Assembly: GCA_964030475.1 (NCBI GenBank)
Contig: CAXIPT010000001.1
Location: 12,553,823-12,617,822, forward strand
DNA from: Tethya wilhelma
Taxonomy: Eukaryota; Porifera; Demospongiae; Tethyida; Tethyidae
Length of the DNA: 64,000 nucleotides
Direction: 5' to 3'
The translations under genes and the position numbers were made by a program. Below the pieces are notes generated by a model. That model made no database searches, had not been told where the DNA came from, and was given only the letters and a program-made list of their open reading frames with translations. This document shows positions 48,807-59,130 of the stretch, one piece after another; the first letter of the stretch is position 1; each line of letters begins with the position of its first letter.

Positions 48807-49220
48807 GAAATTTTTACTATACTTGTTCATTCACTTTTTTCAACACTAAAGTGAGGAGACTATATCAGGGACTTAGTAAGTCTTTACAAAAAGCTTGAGT
48901 AGCAGTACTATTAGGCTAATGCGCATGCGCATTAAATGCCACGTGGATAGAAAACGACCTTTGACCTCTACCTACAAAGATGGCTGCATTAAAGTGTATC
49001 AATTTATATACTAAGTTTTAAAGCTTTCTAGCTCTTGTTTTAACACATTTGGGCAGAAAGCGAGTGTAAAAGGCACTAGTCCAGATGAGAACAAGTTGTT
49101 CTGTGTAGTCAAAACAAGCTCAACGTCTTTTGTTTCTCTGGAAATCGCTTTCAAGTAAGTCAGTTAGTAAGTAAGTGAGAACAAAATTGCGTGGGTGTAG
49201 CTTCTAACTAGCGCTTGCTA

Positions 49221-50168
49221 TAGCCTCGTACCCAGGCTCTCCCCTTTGACCTTTCACTCACGGAAAGGACAGGGGGTGGCGACTCCCATATGTACTGTAC
49301 TTGGAGCCGCGACCGCGGTCAAGATCTTGACCGTCCAAAATTTCCATTTTGACCGTTGACCGTGGCTAAAAATTGATTTTGACCGTTGACTGAGCGACGA
49401 AATTCGCGCTTGACTGACGACCTTTACCAACTTTGATCGTCTAAATTTCATTTTGACCGTTGACCAGCACTAAAATCTCAATTTGACCGTTGACCGTCAT
49501 CTTGACCGCGGTCGCGGCTCCAAGTACAGTACATATGGGAGTCGCCACCCCCTGAAGGAAGGGGAGAGCCTGGGATCTCACGTCACGCACGTGAACCCCA
49601 AATAAATGAGCGTGGGCGAAATCGACCACAATCCACGTGCTGATCTAGATTTTTTCCCTCGAGTTTAGCGGCAAAGAAACAGAGCTGGTACTTTTTGTTA
49701 GTGCTCAGCTACAGCAGTCTAATTTTGCTTGCTAGCTTCTATTTAGTATCTAAATGCTGCTTCGTAGCTAACAGCGTGCTAATAGTGCATTATTTCGAGT
49801 GAGATACCGATCATACTGTTCAATCAACTCGTCATGCAAAACAAAGATGCAGGTAAGTTCTGTCATATAACTTACTCAAGAAAAGTGTCTTGTTGTTATG
49901 TATGGTGACTCTCTTAGTCCAAAGACTTAGCGTTTTGTTTCAGTATTGCTAAATTCTGAGTAGAACTGAACAGAACTAAAAATACGGCGACCTTTAGACG
50001 GAAAATGTGTGGGCAGTCTGATTGCCTGGACGTGATGTGCCCACGCTCAATTATCTGTGTTCTACTAGCGTTCTACCTGTAGAGTCACGTGCATGACGTG
50101 GGATCCCAGGCTCTCTCTTTCCTTACCGTTAGTGTAAGGTCAAAGGAGAGAGCCTGAGTACGAGGCTT
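49221..50168. mobile_element. Fold-back transposon of the TAGCCTCG family
   Basis: Ends TAGCCTCGTACCCAGGCTCT and the inverted AGAGAGCCTGAGTACGAGGC. The flanks CGCTTGCTA (49212-49220) and CGCTCGCTA (50169-50177) agree at eight of nine positions. Contains the smaller hairpin element 49272-49552. Confidence 0.8.
49272..49552. mobile_element. 281-bp hairpin element with GACCG-rich core
   Basis: GGGGGTGGCGACTCCCATAT at the left and its inverse at the right; TIRs of about 54 bases include GGAGCCGCGACCGCGGTCAA. The core repeats TTTTGACCGTTGACC several times. No coding; target duplication not clear. Confidence 0.75.
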
Positions 50169-50435
50169 CGCTCGCTACGAGTGCTTATGAAAGCTTCTGT
50201 GAGTTTTAGGCCATGCAAGCGTTTGTTAATCTGTCTGAGAGAGCTTCTGAGCAAGTTTGAAGGTTTAACNATCATTTGCGTTGAATGCGCTTTTGTCATG
50301 AAACCAAAAGATAGTGTTTTTTAAAGTTTGAGTCAACAGATTCATTAGGGAGCAATAGGGCAGCTTCTTCCGATAGTGCATTTGATTCATTAGGGAATCC
50401 AAGGGCTGACATTTTTTTTAAAAACTCTTTTCTGT

Positions 50436-50600
50436 CTAAATAACGTCCAATCTCTCATGCCCATCCGAATAGATCCATTTGGTTATCCTTTTTACTTCAA
50501 ACCCCATCTTGTGCAGCCACCTTCTGGCCACCTTGACAGATCTAGATATTTTCCGAGGTCGACATGATTGGTTGCGCTTCAAACAACCAACTGTTAGTGA
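50436..50600 (-). pseudogene. Transposase relic related to the 55-kb element
   Basis: The minus strand encodes KVARRWLHKMGFEVKR and KWIYSDGHERLDVI. This aligns with residues near 256-281 of the transposase at 55378 (ARAWMYNLGF, VYFDGHERDDVI). The frame then meets a stop; shifting one base would restore an RQK as in the intact protein. Only this region survives. Confidence 0.65.
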
Positions 50601-51479
50601 AGTCATTGAAGAGTTCCCATCATTGAAATCAAAGAGAATTGTAAGCCCTATAGTATATTGCTTGTTAATGCTTTTTGTATTACATACTACATGAAATGTG
50701 TACATGCAGTTTCGGATGGAGTTTAAAAGAGTTCTCCAAATGCCTGAAGACCAGACTGTGGCATCTTTCATGGATGACTGGCCAACATGGCAAAGGAGAA
50801 TCATTTCCTATGCCAAACTCGAAGTCGAAAACAGACCAAAGCTGAAGAGTTTGATTCAATCTCTGAAAGGAACTTCAGATACATTTCATGATGGTAAGTG
50901 TCAAGCAGCTGTTATGTGGTACAATTAAATATAATGTAGTAATGTTTGTGGTCTTGTACATCACTACATTCATGTATTATCTTACTTATATTCCTCTTTG
51001 AATTTACACAGAAATTGTAAGCCTGCAGTTGCTAAGTGAACTACTTATCCCTAAACAAAGCAGAGCAAGACTGCTTCATTTTGCAAAGGTAAGAAATTCA
51101 ATACATATAATGCAAACAAGATGCATTTTATGATCTTTTTTGTTTATTTTGACAGAATTCGGAAAGTCTGTATGACGTAGCAGAACAAATAGCTGACGAA
51201 GTAGAGACTACTGCTCCTATTCTTGTGATTACAGCAACAGAAGATGGGGTGCAGTTTCACGTAGTTGTGGAAAAAGAGCCGAGATGTGAACTGATCTCAT
51301 TCGCTCTAGCTGTGGTCCACCTGATTGGCACCTACTTCATTTATGACATATCCTACCCGTCACCATTCAAGTCTCTCCTGCTGATGATACAGCACCATAT
51401 TCTTGGCCTAAAGGATAGTGTAGCAGACACAATCCCTGTTGTGGAAATTGTAACTTCACTGCAACGTATGGACATTTAA
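50560..51479 (+). CDS. Fragment resembling the C-terminal region of SAMD3-like proteins
   Basis: Exons: about 50560-50640 (start uncertain), 50710-50893, 51012-51088, 51156-51479 (TAA), all with GT/AG introns and continuous frame. The protein reads TVSEVIEEFPSLKSKRI, FRMEFKRVLQ, then WQRRIISYAK, LLIPKQSRARLLHF, ILVITATED and ISYPSPFKSLLLMIQHHILG. This order (target strand, VxVVEKE-type stretch, then a Pro-to-FIQ-like helix) is what I recall from multi-copy proteins annotated as sterile alpha motif domain-containing protein 3-like. No SAM domain is seen. The first exon overlaps the transposase relic on the other strand, so the N-terminus is doubtful. Function unknown. Confidence 0.55.
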
Positions 51480-51589
51480 TTTTTTTTACACTCATGTACT
51501 GCCAACTACACATTGCTTTATTTGTCTTCCTTTGTTTTTATAGCTACAGCAGCTATTTTAGCTTCTAAACTAGTCAGATGGAAACATCG

Positions 51590-52199
51590 TTGGGCGAGCC
51601 TGAGCGAAGGATCTTCATTCACAGGACTATGCTATTACAAAGTAGATAAGAGCATGATTATATCTACTCTTGAAATGATTCTAGCCTATAGTTATAAGTA
51701 GATCTACAACTCAGTCAAGGCCACAAGCAGGCCGGCTGCCCATTCGCCTGGGAAGGAGTGAAGAAACAAGCTAGGCTTAGCTGACTGTGAGTGGCATTAC
51801 CGTGACTGTCACGCTGTGAGTGCCAGTACTGGCCAGGCTGCCGAGTGTGAGTGGGCTGTCAGGCTGAGCTGACTGTGAGTGGCAGTACTGTCATGCTTAG
51901 CTGACTGTGAGTGGTAGACTGCCAGTACTGTTAGACTAAAGCAGCAACTAACTTGAAGCATACGCTTGAAAGACTTATTCAGAGTCGATCTGTGTGCACG
52001 TCCAGCTCTTTCAATGTTCTTCGATTTTGCGTGCGGGCGTGTAAATAGAAATACCGTAAATAAATCTGAGGCAAGGTTGTTTATTTTTTTTTTAAATTTT
52101 TTCGCATAATTTGAGCATCATATTTCCGGTTTGGTCAACGCCGTTACAGTTGCCTCAATGTTTCACTGTTCCAATGGGGCTCGCTCAGGCTCGCCCCAA
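51590..52199. mobile_element. Element with GGGCGAGCCTGAGCGA inverted ends
   Basis: TTGGGCGAGCCTGAGCGAAG at the left; the right end read in inverse is TTGGGGCGAGCCTGAGCGAG. About 610 bp, with no ORF of its own, and includes the tandem repeat 51778-51935. Confidence 0.65.
51778..51935. repeat. Imperfect tandem repeats of a CTGACTGTGAGTGGCA-like unit
   Basis: AGCTGACTGTGAGTGGCA recurs with changes three to four times, separated by AGTACTG and AGGCTG words, in a short minisatellite. Confidence 0.65.
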
Positions 52200-52880
52200 T
52201 AATTTTGTGCATAGAATTCTGTATATAAAATTTGCTGCCTTATTATAAAAATTTACACCCATACTGTTCACAATTTACACCAATATTAGAGCACAGTGTA
52301 CACCCTGGTTTACACCCTGGGGTATAGTTTTTAAATGGCACGATGTGTACCCTTTGGGGTGCAAATTTACACTCCTGTACTAACAGCGCGCGTTTAGTAC
52401 AACGTGACGTAATAAGCTCAGTGCAAAATTTTACGTGACGTGAGGGGCAGCAAAAATTGACACACCCACAATTACGATGCATTCGTGTAGACTGAAATGG
52501 AGTTGAGAGCGTGCTAGTGCTACCTTAATTAGTCTCATTCCCAGGTTTAGAACTTCTCATGGAGATGCACATTTTTGCTACTGACTGTCTTTGAAATAAA
52601 TGCAAAGCGCTTACCATCTGCTGCTGCTGTGAGGACTCCAACCAAGCTGCCAGCAGCCCGGTATTTTGTTCAAAACTGCTGTAGTCGACGCAAACTTGTA
52701 CGCATAGTTAATTTTTGTGGGTACTAGTGTTTTTTTGTGGCTTCATTACGTAATGTAATTTTGAGTTTACTTCTGCTTCCATGAGAGAGCACCTTTAATA
52801 GCTGTACATAAGTATAAAGTTAGTAGATATAATAGCACATGCATATAAATTTAGGTTTTAGGAAGTACTGTTGATCAGGT
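52200..52880. other. Non-coding stretch
   Basis: No exon or element end recognised; 52290-52400 repeats TTTACACCCTGGGGT-like words. Confidence 0.35.
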
Positions 52881-52905
52881 TTGTGTTTGATTTTTAAATG
52901 ACGAA

Positions 52906-53148
52906 GGATGTGTGCACGGGGATCCTAAAACTCCTGCTTGGCTTGCACTCAAGTTGCTTTCATTACTCTTTACCAGAGAAGAAATAGCCAATGGAATAGG
53001 CACAACAGGAGAGTCTGATAGAACCCTACTAGAGCAGAACCTGATTGAAGGCATAGGTGTAAATTCTCTTTTGCAGTGCATGTCAATCATATCTTTCCTG
53101 TTGACACTGAACATGCAAAAGAAAGAGAGCATAAAATTCTCCATGTAA
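52906..53148 (+). pseudogene. Exon fragment weakly like a BEN-type domain C-terminus
   Basis: The frame reads HGDPKTPAWLALKLLSLLFT, REEIANGIGTTGESDR and LLEQNLIEGI, then a hydrophobic run and a stop. The LLSLLFTxEEhxNG...LxxxxLxxI pattern recalls BEN domains and transposon-associated proteins, but the match is by eye and weak. No neighbouring exon could be joined. Confidence 0.3.
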
Positions 53149-55084
53149 ATTTGAATAACAAGTGTAGAAACACGAAGAACAATTCAAAGAAATAATAAGC
53201 TCGTATAATACCAAGCAAGCTGTCAGCAAATAAAAACTAGTTGTATTCAAAACCAGTGATTTTTGAACATATAATGGTACAGAAACTCTGTGTTATGCTT
53301 ATAACTGTCCAGGAACTCTATTATCTCGTCTATGTTTAATTTTGTTCAGTTTAGATAATTTCCTTTTTTCTAAAATTAAAGTCAATTAATTGCAATTTTT
53401 CATTAACAAAAAAACGCAAAAAAAAAATCGGAAATTTTTCATTTTATTATGTTCACCTTTACTTGGGAAAGATGACGATACAATTCTACTGGAGACACTG
53501 TTCTCCCAGTTTAAAGGTGCGATGGGCTCAAATTTGAATTTCAGGATTCATTTTGTTCTGTTTGAGTTAAAAATGGTACCCTTGCCCCACCAAGATCAGG
53601 ATGGAGGGATAAAAAGTTTCATGTAATACTTCAAAATCAAGAAATTTCTCAGATCAACACTGAAGCTACCAGCAATGATCCTGTAATGATTGACGACACT
53701 GGAACTTCACATTAGAAGATGGGGCTGTAGTGGTTCTTGACAGCAATCTCGCAAGTAACCACCTCAGGCAGTGTGTCAATGATCTAAAGCGAGAGCGATC
53801 ATCATGTTCGTCATTTGGTTCTTTGACAGAAATCAAAGTAGAGGAGGGTGATGATGTACAGTCAGATGAGGTATGTCATATAATTATCTCTATAATAGTT
53901 CAATGCGGTATAGTTGCGATTAAATTATTGTGAGTAACAAAATTTATCATTTTATGATCAGAAAGAAAATACCAACCAGAATACACCTGCAAAGAATGAT
54001 AAGCAAAGTCATCTGCATGTATCTATGATATAATTTATTTTTTTTTGCCAGTGAAATAATATAATTTTATTACAACTATCGTACTAATTACTTTGTTTCA
54101 TGTCCTTTTTACTTAAGGAATCCATCGATAATCCAACATTTTATAATAGTATTGTTACAATCTTTGGAAATGTTAACAATTAATATTCCATTGATTGGAA
54201 TGTACAAAATCAATGGAAATTATGTATAGAAAAGTGATGGAAAAGTCTGTATTTTACATTACTTTTTCAAGGATATTTACAAAGTTCCAGTAAATCATAT
54301 TATAAGCAAAGTTTTGTCCGTCCGTGTGTCCGTCCGTCCGTCCGTCCGTCCGTGTGTTACGGAGGGTCACCGGAAGTGATGTGACCTCGAACTAAAATCT
54401 GCTTTTTTTCTGGACTGTGGAGAATACAAGCTAGGAAAAGAGTGTCTAGAAAGCTAGCTTAGACAGTGCTAGCCTAGGATAAAACAACAAGCAATATAAG
54501 TATGGCTAGCTGTTTTTGAGATCGCTGACAAGGCTTACCAGTGGCATCTGTATCCAACAAAGAAGCGGGCTATGGGAGCCAATCTTCACAAATGAAGCGT
54601 AACGAGGTGAGAACACTCACTACTGGAAGTCTGCTTCTCTGTCGCTGTACACGAAAAACAGCTAGCCAGATAACAAGTTTCTTTTGCCAGCTGATTGCAA
54701 AAATGGCGCAAGTCGGAAAAGGGTCGTCTGTGACGTCACGTATTGAGGTAAATTGCTGAACTGGCCAAGGCAAACCAGAGAGTACTACCAAAGCAGTGCA
54801 TATACACATGCAGCATTGCAAGTGCTTATGCTTGCCAGTATTTATGACCATATTAAAAACTTTTATAAATTGTTCTACATAAACTAGTGATTGTTGTGTG
54901 TTGCTTCAACTAACTGCAAAGGTTGTCCTAAGCCAACTGATTGCAGGATATTATAGCATAACAAAATGCTCATCAATTTTATCTATGTTTACTATTAATG
55001 TTCATTATAGTAACTGTTAATTCTGTAAACATACATAAACAAGGAGTGGGCGAGCGAAGCGAGCCCCACTCCTTGTATAATATA
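53149..55084. other. Mostly unassigned, with small ORFs, a TCCG microsatellite and a hairpin
   Basis: Short + ORFs at 53390-53626 and 53730-53933 (NHLRQCVNDLKRERSSC, EIKVEEGDD) may be coding fragments but have no recognisable domain. 54317-54352 is a (TCCG)n run. 55042-55075 is a near-perfect hairpin, ACAAGGAGTGGG ... CCCACTCCTTGT, around GCGAGCGAAGCGAGC, just outside the transposon. Confidence 0.4.
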
Positions 55085-55377
55085 CAGTGCTTCCAAGGTA
55101 GTCAGGGAAATTTTTAATTTTGTTATATTTGTATAAAAATGAACTTAGTAACACTTGAAATGTATAAATTTATCAGTAAAAACCTTCAGAATCCTGTCTT
55201 TCCGAAAATTCTTGCTTGCCAGTATGCCAATACTTAAGCGCCTGCAGCGACACGTCACTATGAAATTGCTGACGAAACCAAGACCGGCACGTGACTTAAA
55301 TAGCTGGAATTTCCCTACGTACGTCAACAGTATGGTTTGAAGTAATTAAGTTTGAATGCAAGAAACAGCTGATTACG

Positions 55378-57195
55378 ATGACTAGCGATTACAGCCAAGC
55401 TACTACAACCGGTTCTTTTCAGAACCAGACCACAGCATCCTGTGGTTTGAAGAGGAGGTCAAGAGGTCTTAATGCTTTTTTGAAGGATGTCAGCAATGGC
55501 CAGTCTCCAGACTGTGCACCAAGAGCCAAGAGGACATGCAGTTCAATTGCAGCAGACAAGATCATGATGCAGTCACTGAAAGGTGCTCGTAGAGGTGTGT
55601 CACTTGCAAGTTCAGACTGTACAGAAATGCCGGATACAGAGGTAGAAATCGACACATTACAACAATTATTAAAACATGACCAACATACATTTGAGCATGG
55701 AAGTGAAAGTGTAAGTATGTACATTGATAGGAATGTGTCGGTCGAGTTACACAAAGCATTTGCAATTCAAGTTTTTAGCATTGCTGTTTCTACATGGAAG
55801 TTAGGCATCATGGATGCCTCACAAAAGGCATCTGACCTATGTGGTGTCTCAGCAAAAAGTATTCGAAAATGGGCAGCAGAATATTTTTTGGCTCTTGTTG
55901 GTGTGTCTGGGAGCAATGTTGATGATGAAATGATTGAGGATTTATTGTCTTCTGAGCGTGGTAAATCCTGTCGGAATCCACACAGTATTATTCATGATGT
56001 TGACTTCCGTGTGAATGCTCGAGAATTTGTACATAAATCAGCATACCAACGTGGATCACCCAACATGACCCTTCAAGACTTCAGAGATTGGGTGCATAAA
56101 GAATATAGACAAAATATTTGTGTTGAAACTGCGAGAGCATGGATGTATAACCTTGGCTTCTCAAGAAAAAATCACAAAAAAACAGTGTATTTTGATGGAC
56201 ATGAGCGGGATGACGTAATCCAGCACAGGCAGAAATATGTGGATACAATTTCGGACCTTGATAGACGCTGTATGTATCCTGGCCACACCCCAGTGTTACG
56301 ACCAGGTGAGAAGGCATTGATTCAAGTACATCATGATGAGTCTACGTTTTATTCCAATGCGGACCAGTCTTGCTACTGGGATGATGGCTCTCTTAGTATA
56401 TTAAAACAGAAGTCCTTGGGACAGTCAATTATGGTGTCTGACTTTGTCGAGGAGAACAGCTGTGACTACTTGAAGCATGAAGGTGATCAGGCAAGGCTTC
56501 TTCTAGAAACAAATACCGAAGGGTACTTTGACAATGACATGTTGTTGAAACAAGTGGACAAGGCTGTGGATATTTTTGAAAAGAAATACCCGGATGCCAT
56601 AGGTGTATTTATTTTCGACAATGCTCCGTCCCACAAGAAGTGTTCGGATGATTCACTTAACGCTGAAAAAATGAATGTACGACCTGGTGGTAAACAGCCC
56701 ATAATGCGGGACACAGTATTCAACGGGAAAATCCAGCAGATGATTCTTCCTGATGGTACCCCAAAGGGGATGAAACTTGTCCTAGAAGAAAGAGGAATAA
56801 GCACATCAAATATGAACGCAAAAAAAATGAGAGAAGAACTGAACAAATTTGATGATTTTATAAATAAAAAAACACTTTTGGAGGAAAAAATCGAAGCACG
56901 GGGACACATGTGTCTCTTCCTACCAAAATTCCATTGTGAATTGAACGCAATTGAAAGGTGTTGGTGCCATGCGAAAAAGCATACACGGGCTTATGCTAAT
57001 GGAAGCATTACAAGGCTTAGGAAAATAATTCCAGAAGGTCTCGACACTGTAACCAGTGATATGAATCACAAATTTTTTAATACAGTTCGCGACTATGTAA
57101 AGGCATACAAAGGTGGCAGTACTTGTAGAGATGTAGACCAAGTAGTAAAGCTCTACAAGTCACACCGAAGAGTATTTGAGAGTGAACAACAATGA
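55378..57195 (+). CDS. DDE transposase, Tc1/mariner-IS630-like with long D-E spacing, 605 aa
   Basis: Cuts and rejoins the element at its TIRs in the nucleus. Residues about 30-65 are basic. A helix-turn-helix lies near 125-170 (DASQKASDLCGVSAKSIRKW) and a second HTH near 235-270 (MTLQDFRDWVHKEY, VETARAWMYNLGF). The catalytic triad is D320 (VHHDEST), D414 (FIFDNAPSHKK) and E526 (HCELNAIERCW). The 112-residue step from second D to E exceeds the 34-39 of classic Tc1/mariner. It carries an insertion with RPGGKQPIMRDTVF and GTPKGMKLVLEERG, a signature I recall from unplaced transposases of fungi and invertebrates. The start is the first Met of an uninterrupted frame 293 bases inside the left TIR. 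All catalytic residues are present, so it may be active. Confidence 0.9.
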   Translation: MTSDYSQATTTGSFQNQTTASCGLKRRSRGLNAFLKDVSNGQSPDCAPRAKRTCSSIAADKIMMQSLKGARRGVSLASSDCTEMPDTEVEIDTLQQLLKHDQHTFEHGSESVSMYIDRNVSVELHKAFAIQVFSIAVSTWKLGIMDASQKASDLCGVSAKSIRKWAAEYFLALVGVSGSNVDDEMIEDLLSSERGKSCRNPHSIIHDVDFRVNAREFVHKSAYQRGSPNMTLQDFRDWVHKEYRQNICVETARAWMYNLGFSRKNHKKTVYFDGHERDDVIQHRQKYVDTISDLDRRCMYPGHTPVLRPGEKALIQVHHDESTFYSNADQSCYWDDGSLSILKQKSLGQSIMVSDFVEENSCDYLKHEGDQARLLLETNTEGYFDNDMLLKQVDKAVDIFEKKYPDAIGVFIFDNAPSHKKCSDDSLNAEKMNVRPGGKQPIMRDTVFNGKIQQMILPDGTPKGMKLVLEERGISTSNMNAKKMREELNKFDDFINKKTLLEEKIEARGHMCLFLPKFHCELNAIERCWCHAKKHTRAYANGSITRLRKIIPEGLDTVTSDMNHKFFNTVRDYVKAYKGGSTCRDVDQVVKLYKSHRRVFESEQQ

Positions 57196-57634
57196 ACTAA
57201 TCATGTGACCCGGCTCAGTACATCTCTGATTTCATGGAAGAAGAACAACTAGTTGTGAAACAACCATTGTTATTTACATCATCGGTTTTTTTCAAAACCA
57301 CCACATTTCAAAAGATTTACCTTAATTTTGATTAATAAGTAAAAAGCAAGCTATGACTAGGTTCAAATACCAACTTAAGAATTGTAGAAAAAAGCAAACA
57401 TGAATATTTGTATTGTGCCAATGGGCCACCTATGCCATTCCTGCATGTGTACCCAGTACTATACCGTACTGGGAAAGTATAGAGTAATATTTCCCTCTAA
57501 ATGGAGCACCCCTTCCTCTTCTACTTCATACACTGTGCATGTGTAGAATAAAGGTGAACCTTTTGACAATGTGGTGGTTTTGAAAAAAACCGGTGTGAGT
57601 TTTGAAAAAAAAACTGGTTGGTTTGGGGTTTTCT
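57196..57634. other. Intergenic tail-to-tail spacer inside the transposon
   Basis: Contains an AATAAA at about 57547 on the + strand that could end the transposase transcript. Words shared with 46690-46760 (GTACCCAGTACTATACCGTA, AATGGGCCACC) suggest a small repeat insertion here. No gene. Confidence 0.45.
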
Positions 57635-58522
57635 TTAGTTGAAAAGTTCGTCCATGAAATCAGGGATGGGAGAAACAGAGAAAGAGTTTGGTGGAGTAGG
57701 GTAAGGATTTGGTGAAGAGGAAAATTTTGGTGGAGTAGGGAAAGGATTAGGTAGAGGTGAAGATGATTTAGAAACAGACAGCGAGCTACAGGGAGGGGTG
57801 GGAGGCAAACATGGGTAGGTAAATTCCTTTGAATTCGAACGAGGGATTGGCGATGGGAGTGAGGTCGGAAACAGTTCGTCAAGAAAACCATCATCCCATG
57901 ACAAACGAGGTAAGGGTGAACAAGATGGAAGGACTGCTTTGGGAGAGGTTATTAGTAATTCACTGTTTAATTCACGATCATGGAAATGAAACTGGCCAAA
58001 CTGTAAATGATGGAGAACAGCTGTGGCTCCCTCCAATGCTTCTTGAATTGGTTCGAGCAGAGATGGCTTCCCTGTAACTTGGACAGAGATGTCAACAACA
58101 CGAAAGCGCCAATTCCGGTTGCCATCTACTGCTCGAGAGTATGGCCTTGACAGGACACGTCTGCAAGAAATTGAAAAAAGGGCCTGGGTTCAAGCTGGCA
58201 CTACGCTGCATGCCAGTATGTACACTTTATATACTCACCCTGAGATGTGAAAGGGTCCAAGAAGCAATGGTGAGAGCCATTCAGCTGCCTCTGCTGCCAC
58301 ATGCCCAAGTTTCCAGCTACTACTGCCACTATTAATCACCCTGACCTCAACACAGTTAGGATCCAACAGATGGTTGGGCCTTCTTACAAACCTTAGTCTG
58401 TGTCCAAAATCCACCCCACCAGCCTCCATATCATAAAACTTCACTCCCCTGGACTGCGTAACGAAGTACGCCAGCTCAGTTGCCTCACCGTCCATTGCTT
58501 TGCATTCACTATTCACGATCAC
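57635..58522 (-). CDS. HIRAN-domain protein carried by the transposon, 269 aa, two exons
   Basis: Exon 1 is 58239-58522 and exon 2 is 57635-58160. Donor GTGAGT and acceptor TTGCAG are good, and the join keeps frame (ISGR). Residues about 20-95 carry FGHRLRFVRRPNHLLDPNCV, EVRVINSG and WKLGHVAAEAAEWLSPLL. This is the HIRAN pattern: a hydrophobic strand, RxPxNxxDPNxVxV and a GHV that opens the next strand. HIRAN domains (for example in HLTF) bind 3' ends of single-stranded DNA at stalled forks. A middle part (about 105-155, FRVVDISVQVTGKPSLLEPI) is unrecognised. The Ser/Pro-rich C-terminus has FLDELFP and ends FMDELFN. Possible roles are recognition of cleaved transposon ends or of host repair. 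A start at the internal MDGEATELAYF is also possible. Confidence 0.75.
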
Positions 58523-59130
58523 TGTACTGTACCCACGTGCGGTTGCTTGACGTCACTTATTTAGTTACGTATGTGCATACGTCATCAAAATGTGCAATAG
58601 GCGCACAAATTAGCTGGATGCGAATTAATCGTTCCGTTTTCCAGTCGTGCTCTTGCTACAAACGAAACAAAGTTGATGGAACTTAAACTACATGCACCCC
58701 CTATGCGCAACTGTGAAGTTTTTTCTTAATGCGTTTTAGTTTGCTTGTACTGTTCTAAAAACTTTTGCACCTCAAAATTACAACATTTTTGCTACGTTCT
58801 GCACAACTATCCGCATATACTTTGGAGTTAAGAGTTCGGACCAACGCCAAAAGTTGACCACCTACAGTATCTAGTTGATGCTCAAGGCTTTTTTCTTAAC
58901 GCGAAACGGTTCGCTTATAACGTTCTAAAAGTGTAGAGCAAAATCACTGCAATAATTGAAGCCATATCTCGCACAGGAAGTGGTCATACGCCCCCTCTTT
59001 CCTGGTGAAGCACCACAAGTGAGCAATGTTTGTATGTGTATCATCAAACTGCAGTTACATGCTATGAGTGTCTCTGTATTTTGCAAAAAGTACAAAATCA
59101 AAAGTTTCCCTGACTACCTTGGAAGCACTG

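Larger units (their letters stand above)
48807..50269. repeat. Dispersed repeat R1, copy 6, split by a fold-back element and cut by an N
   Basis: Same orientation as copy 5. R1 sequence runs to about 49220, is interrupted by 49221-50168, resumes at TACGAGTGCTTATGAAAGC and stops at the N at 50270. Confidence 0.7.
55085..59130. mobile_element. Complete DNA transposon with transposase and HIRAN gene
   Basis: The terminal inverted repeats start CAGTGCTTCCAAGGTAGTCA and are perfect for about 26 bases, with weaker matching to about 41. TA at 55083-55084 and 59131-59132 is the target duplication. Length is 4046 bp. It holds two convergent genes: an intronless transposase (55378-57195, +) and a two-exon HIRAN-domain gene (57635-58522, -), with a 439-bp gap between their 3' ends. 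Both reading frames are open, the TIRs are nearly identical and the target duplication is intact, so insertion looks recent. TA duplication and the DDE signature place it near Tc1/mariner-IS630. Confidence 0.92.

Noticed and set aside
51513..51701. ORF at the left end of the 51590-52199 element
   Set aside because: Could be an extra SAMD3-like exon through a donor at about 51465, but most of it is repeat and the frame already has a stop at 51477.
54317..54352. (TCCG)n run considered as a CRISPR-like or regulatory array
   Set aside because: Plain tetranucleotide microsatellite, no spacers, eukaryotic context.
55419..56909. Minus-strand ORFs of 78-140 aa inside the transposase
   Set aside because: Antisense of a well-supported 605-aa frame, with no recognisable content.
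57526..57894. 122-aa minus ORF in another frame of the HIRAN gene's tail
   Set aside because: Low-complexity Leu/Pro/Ser translation; the frame joined to the HIRAN exon by a good intron is preferred.
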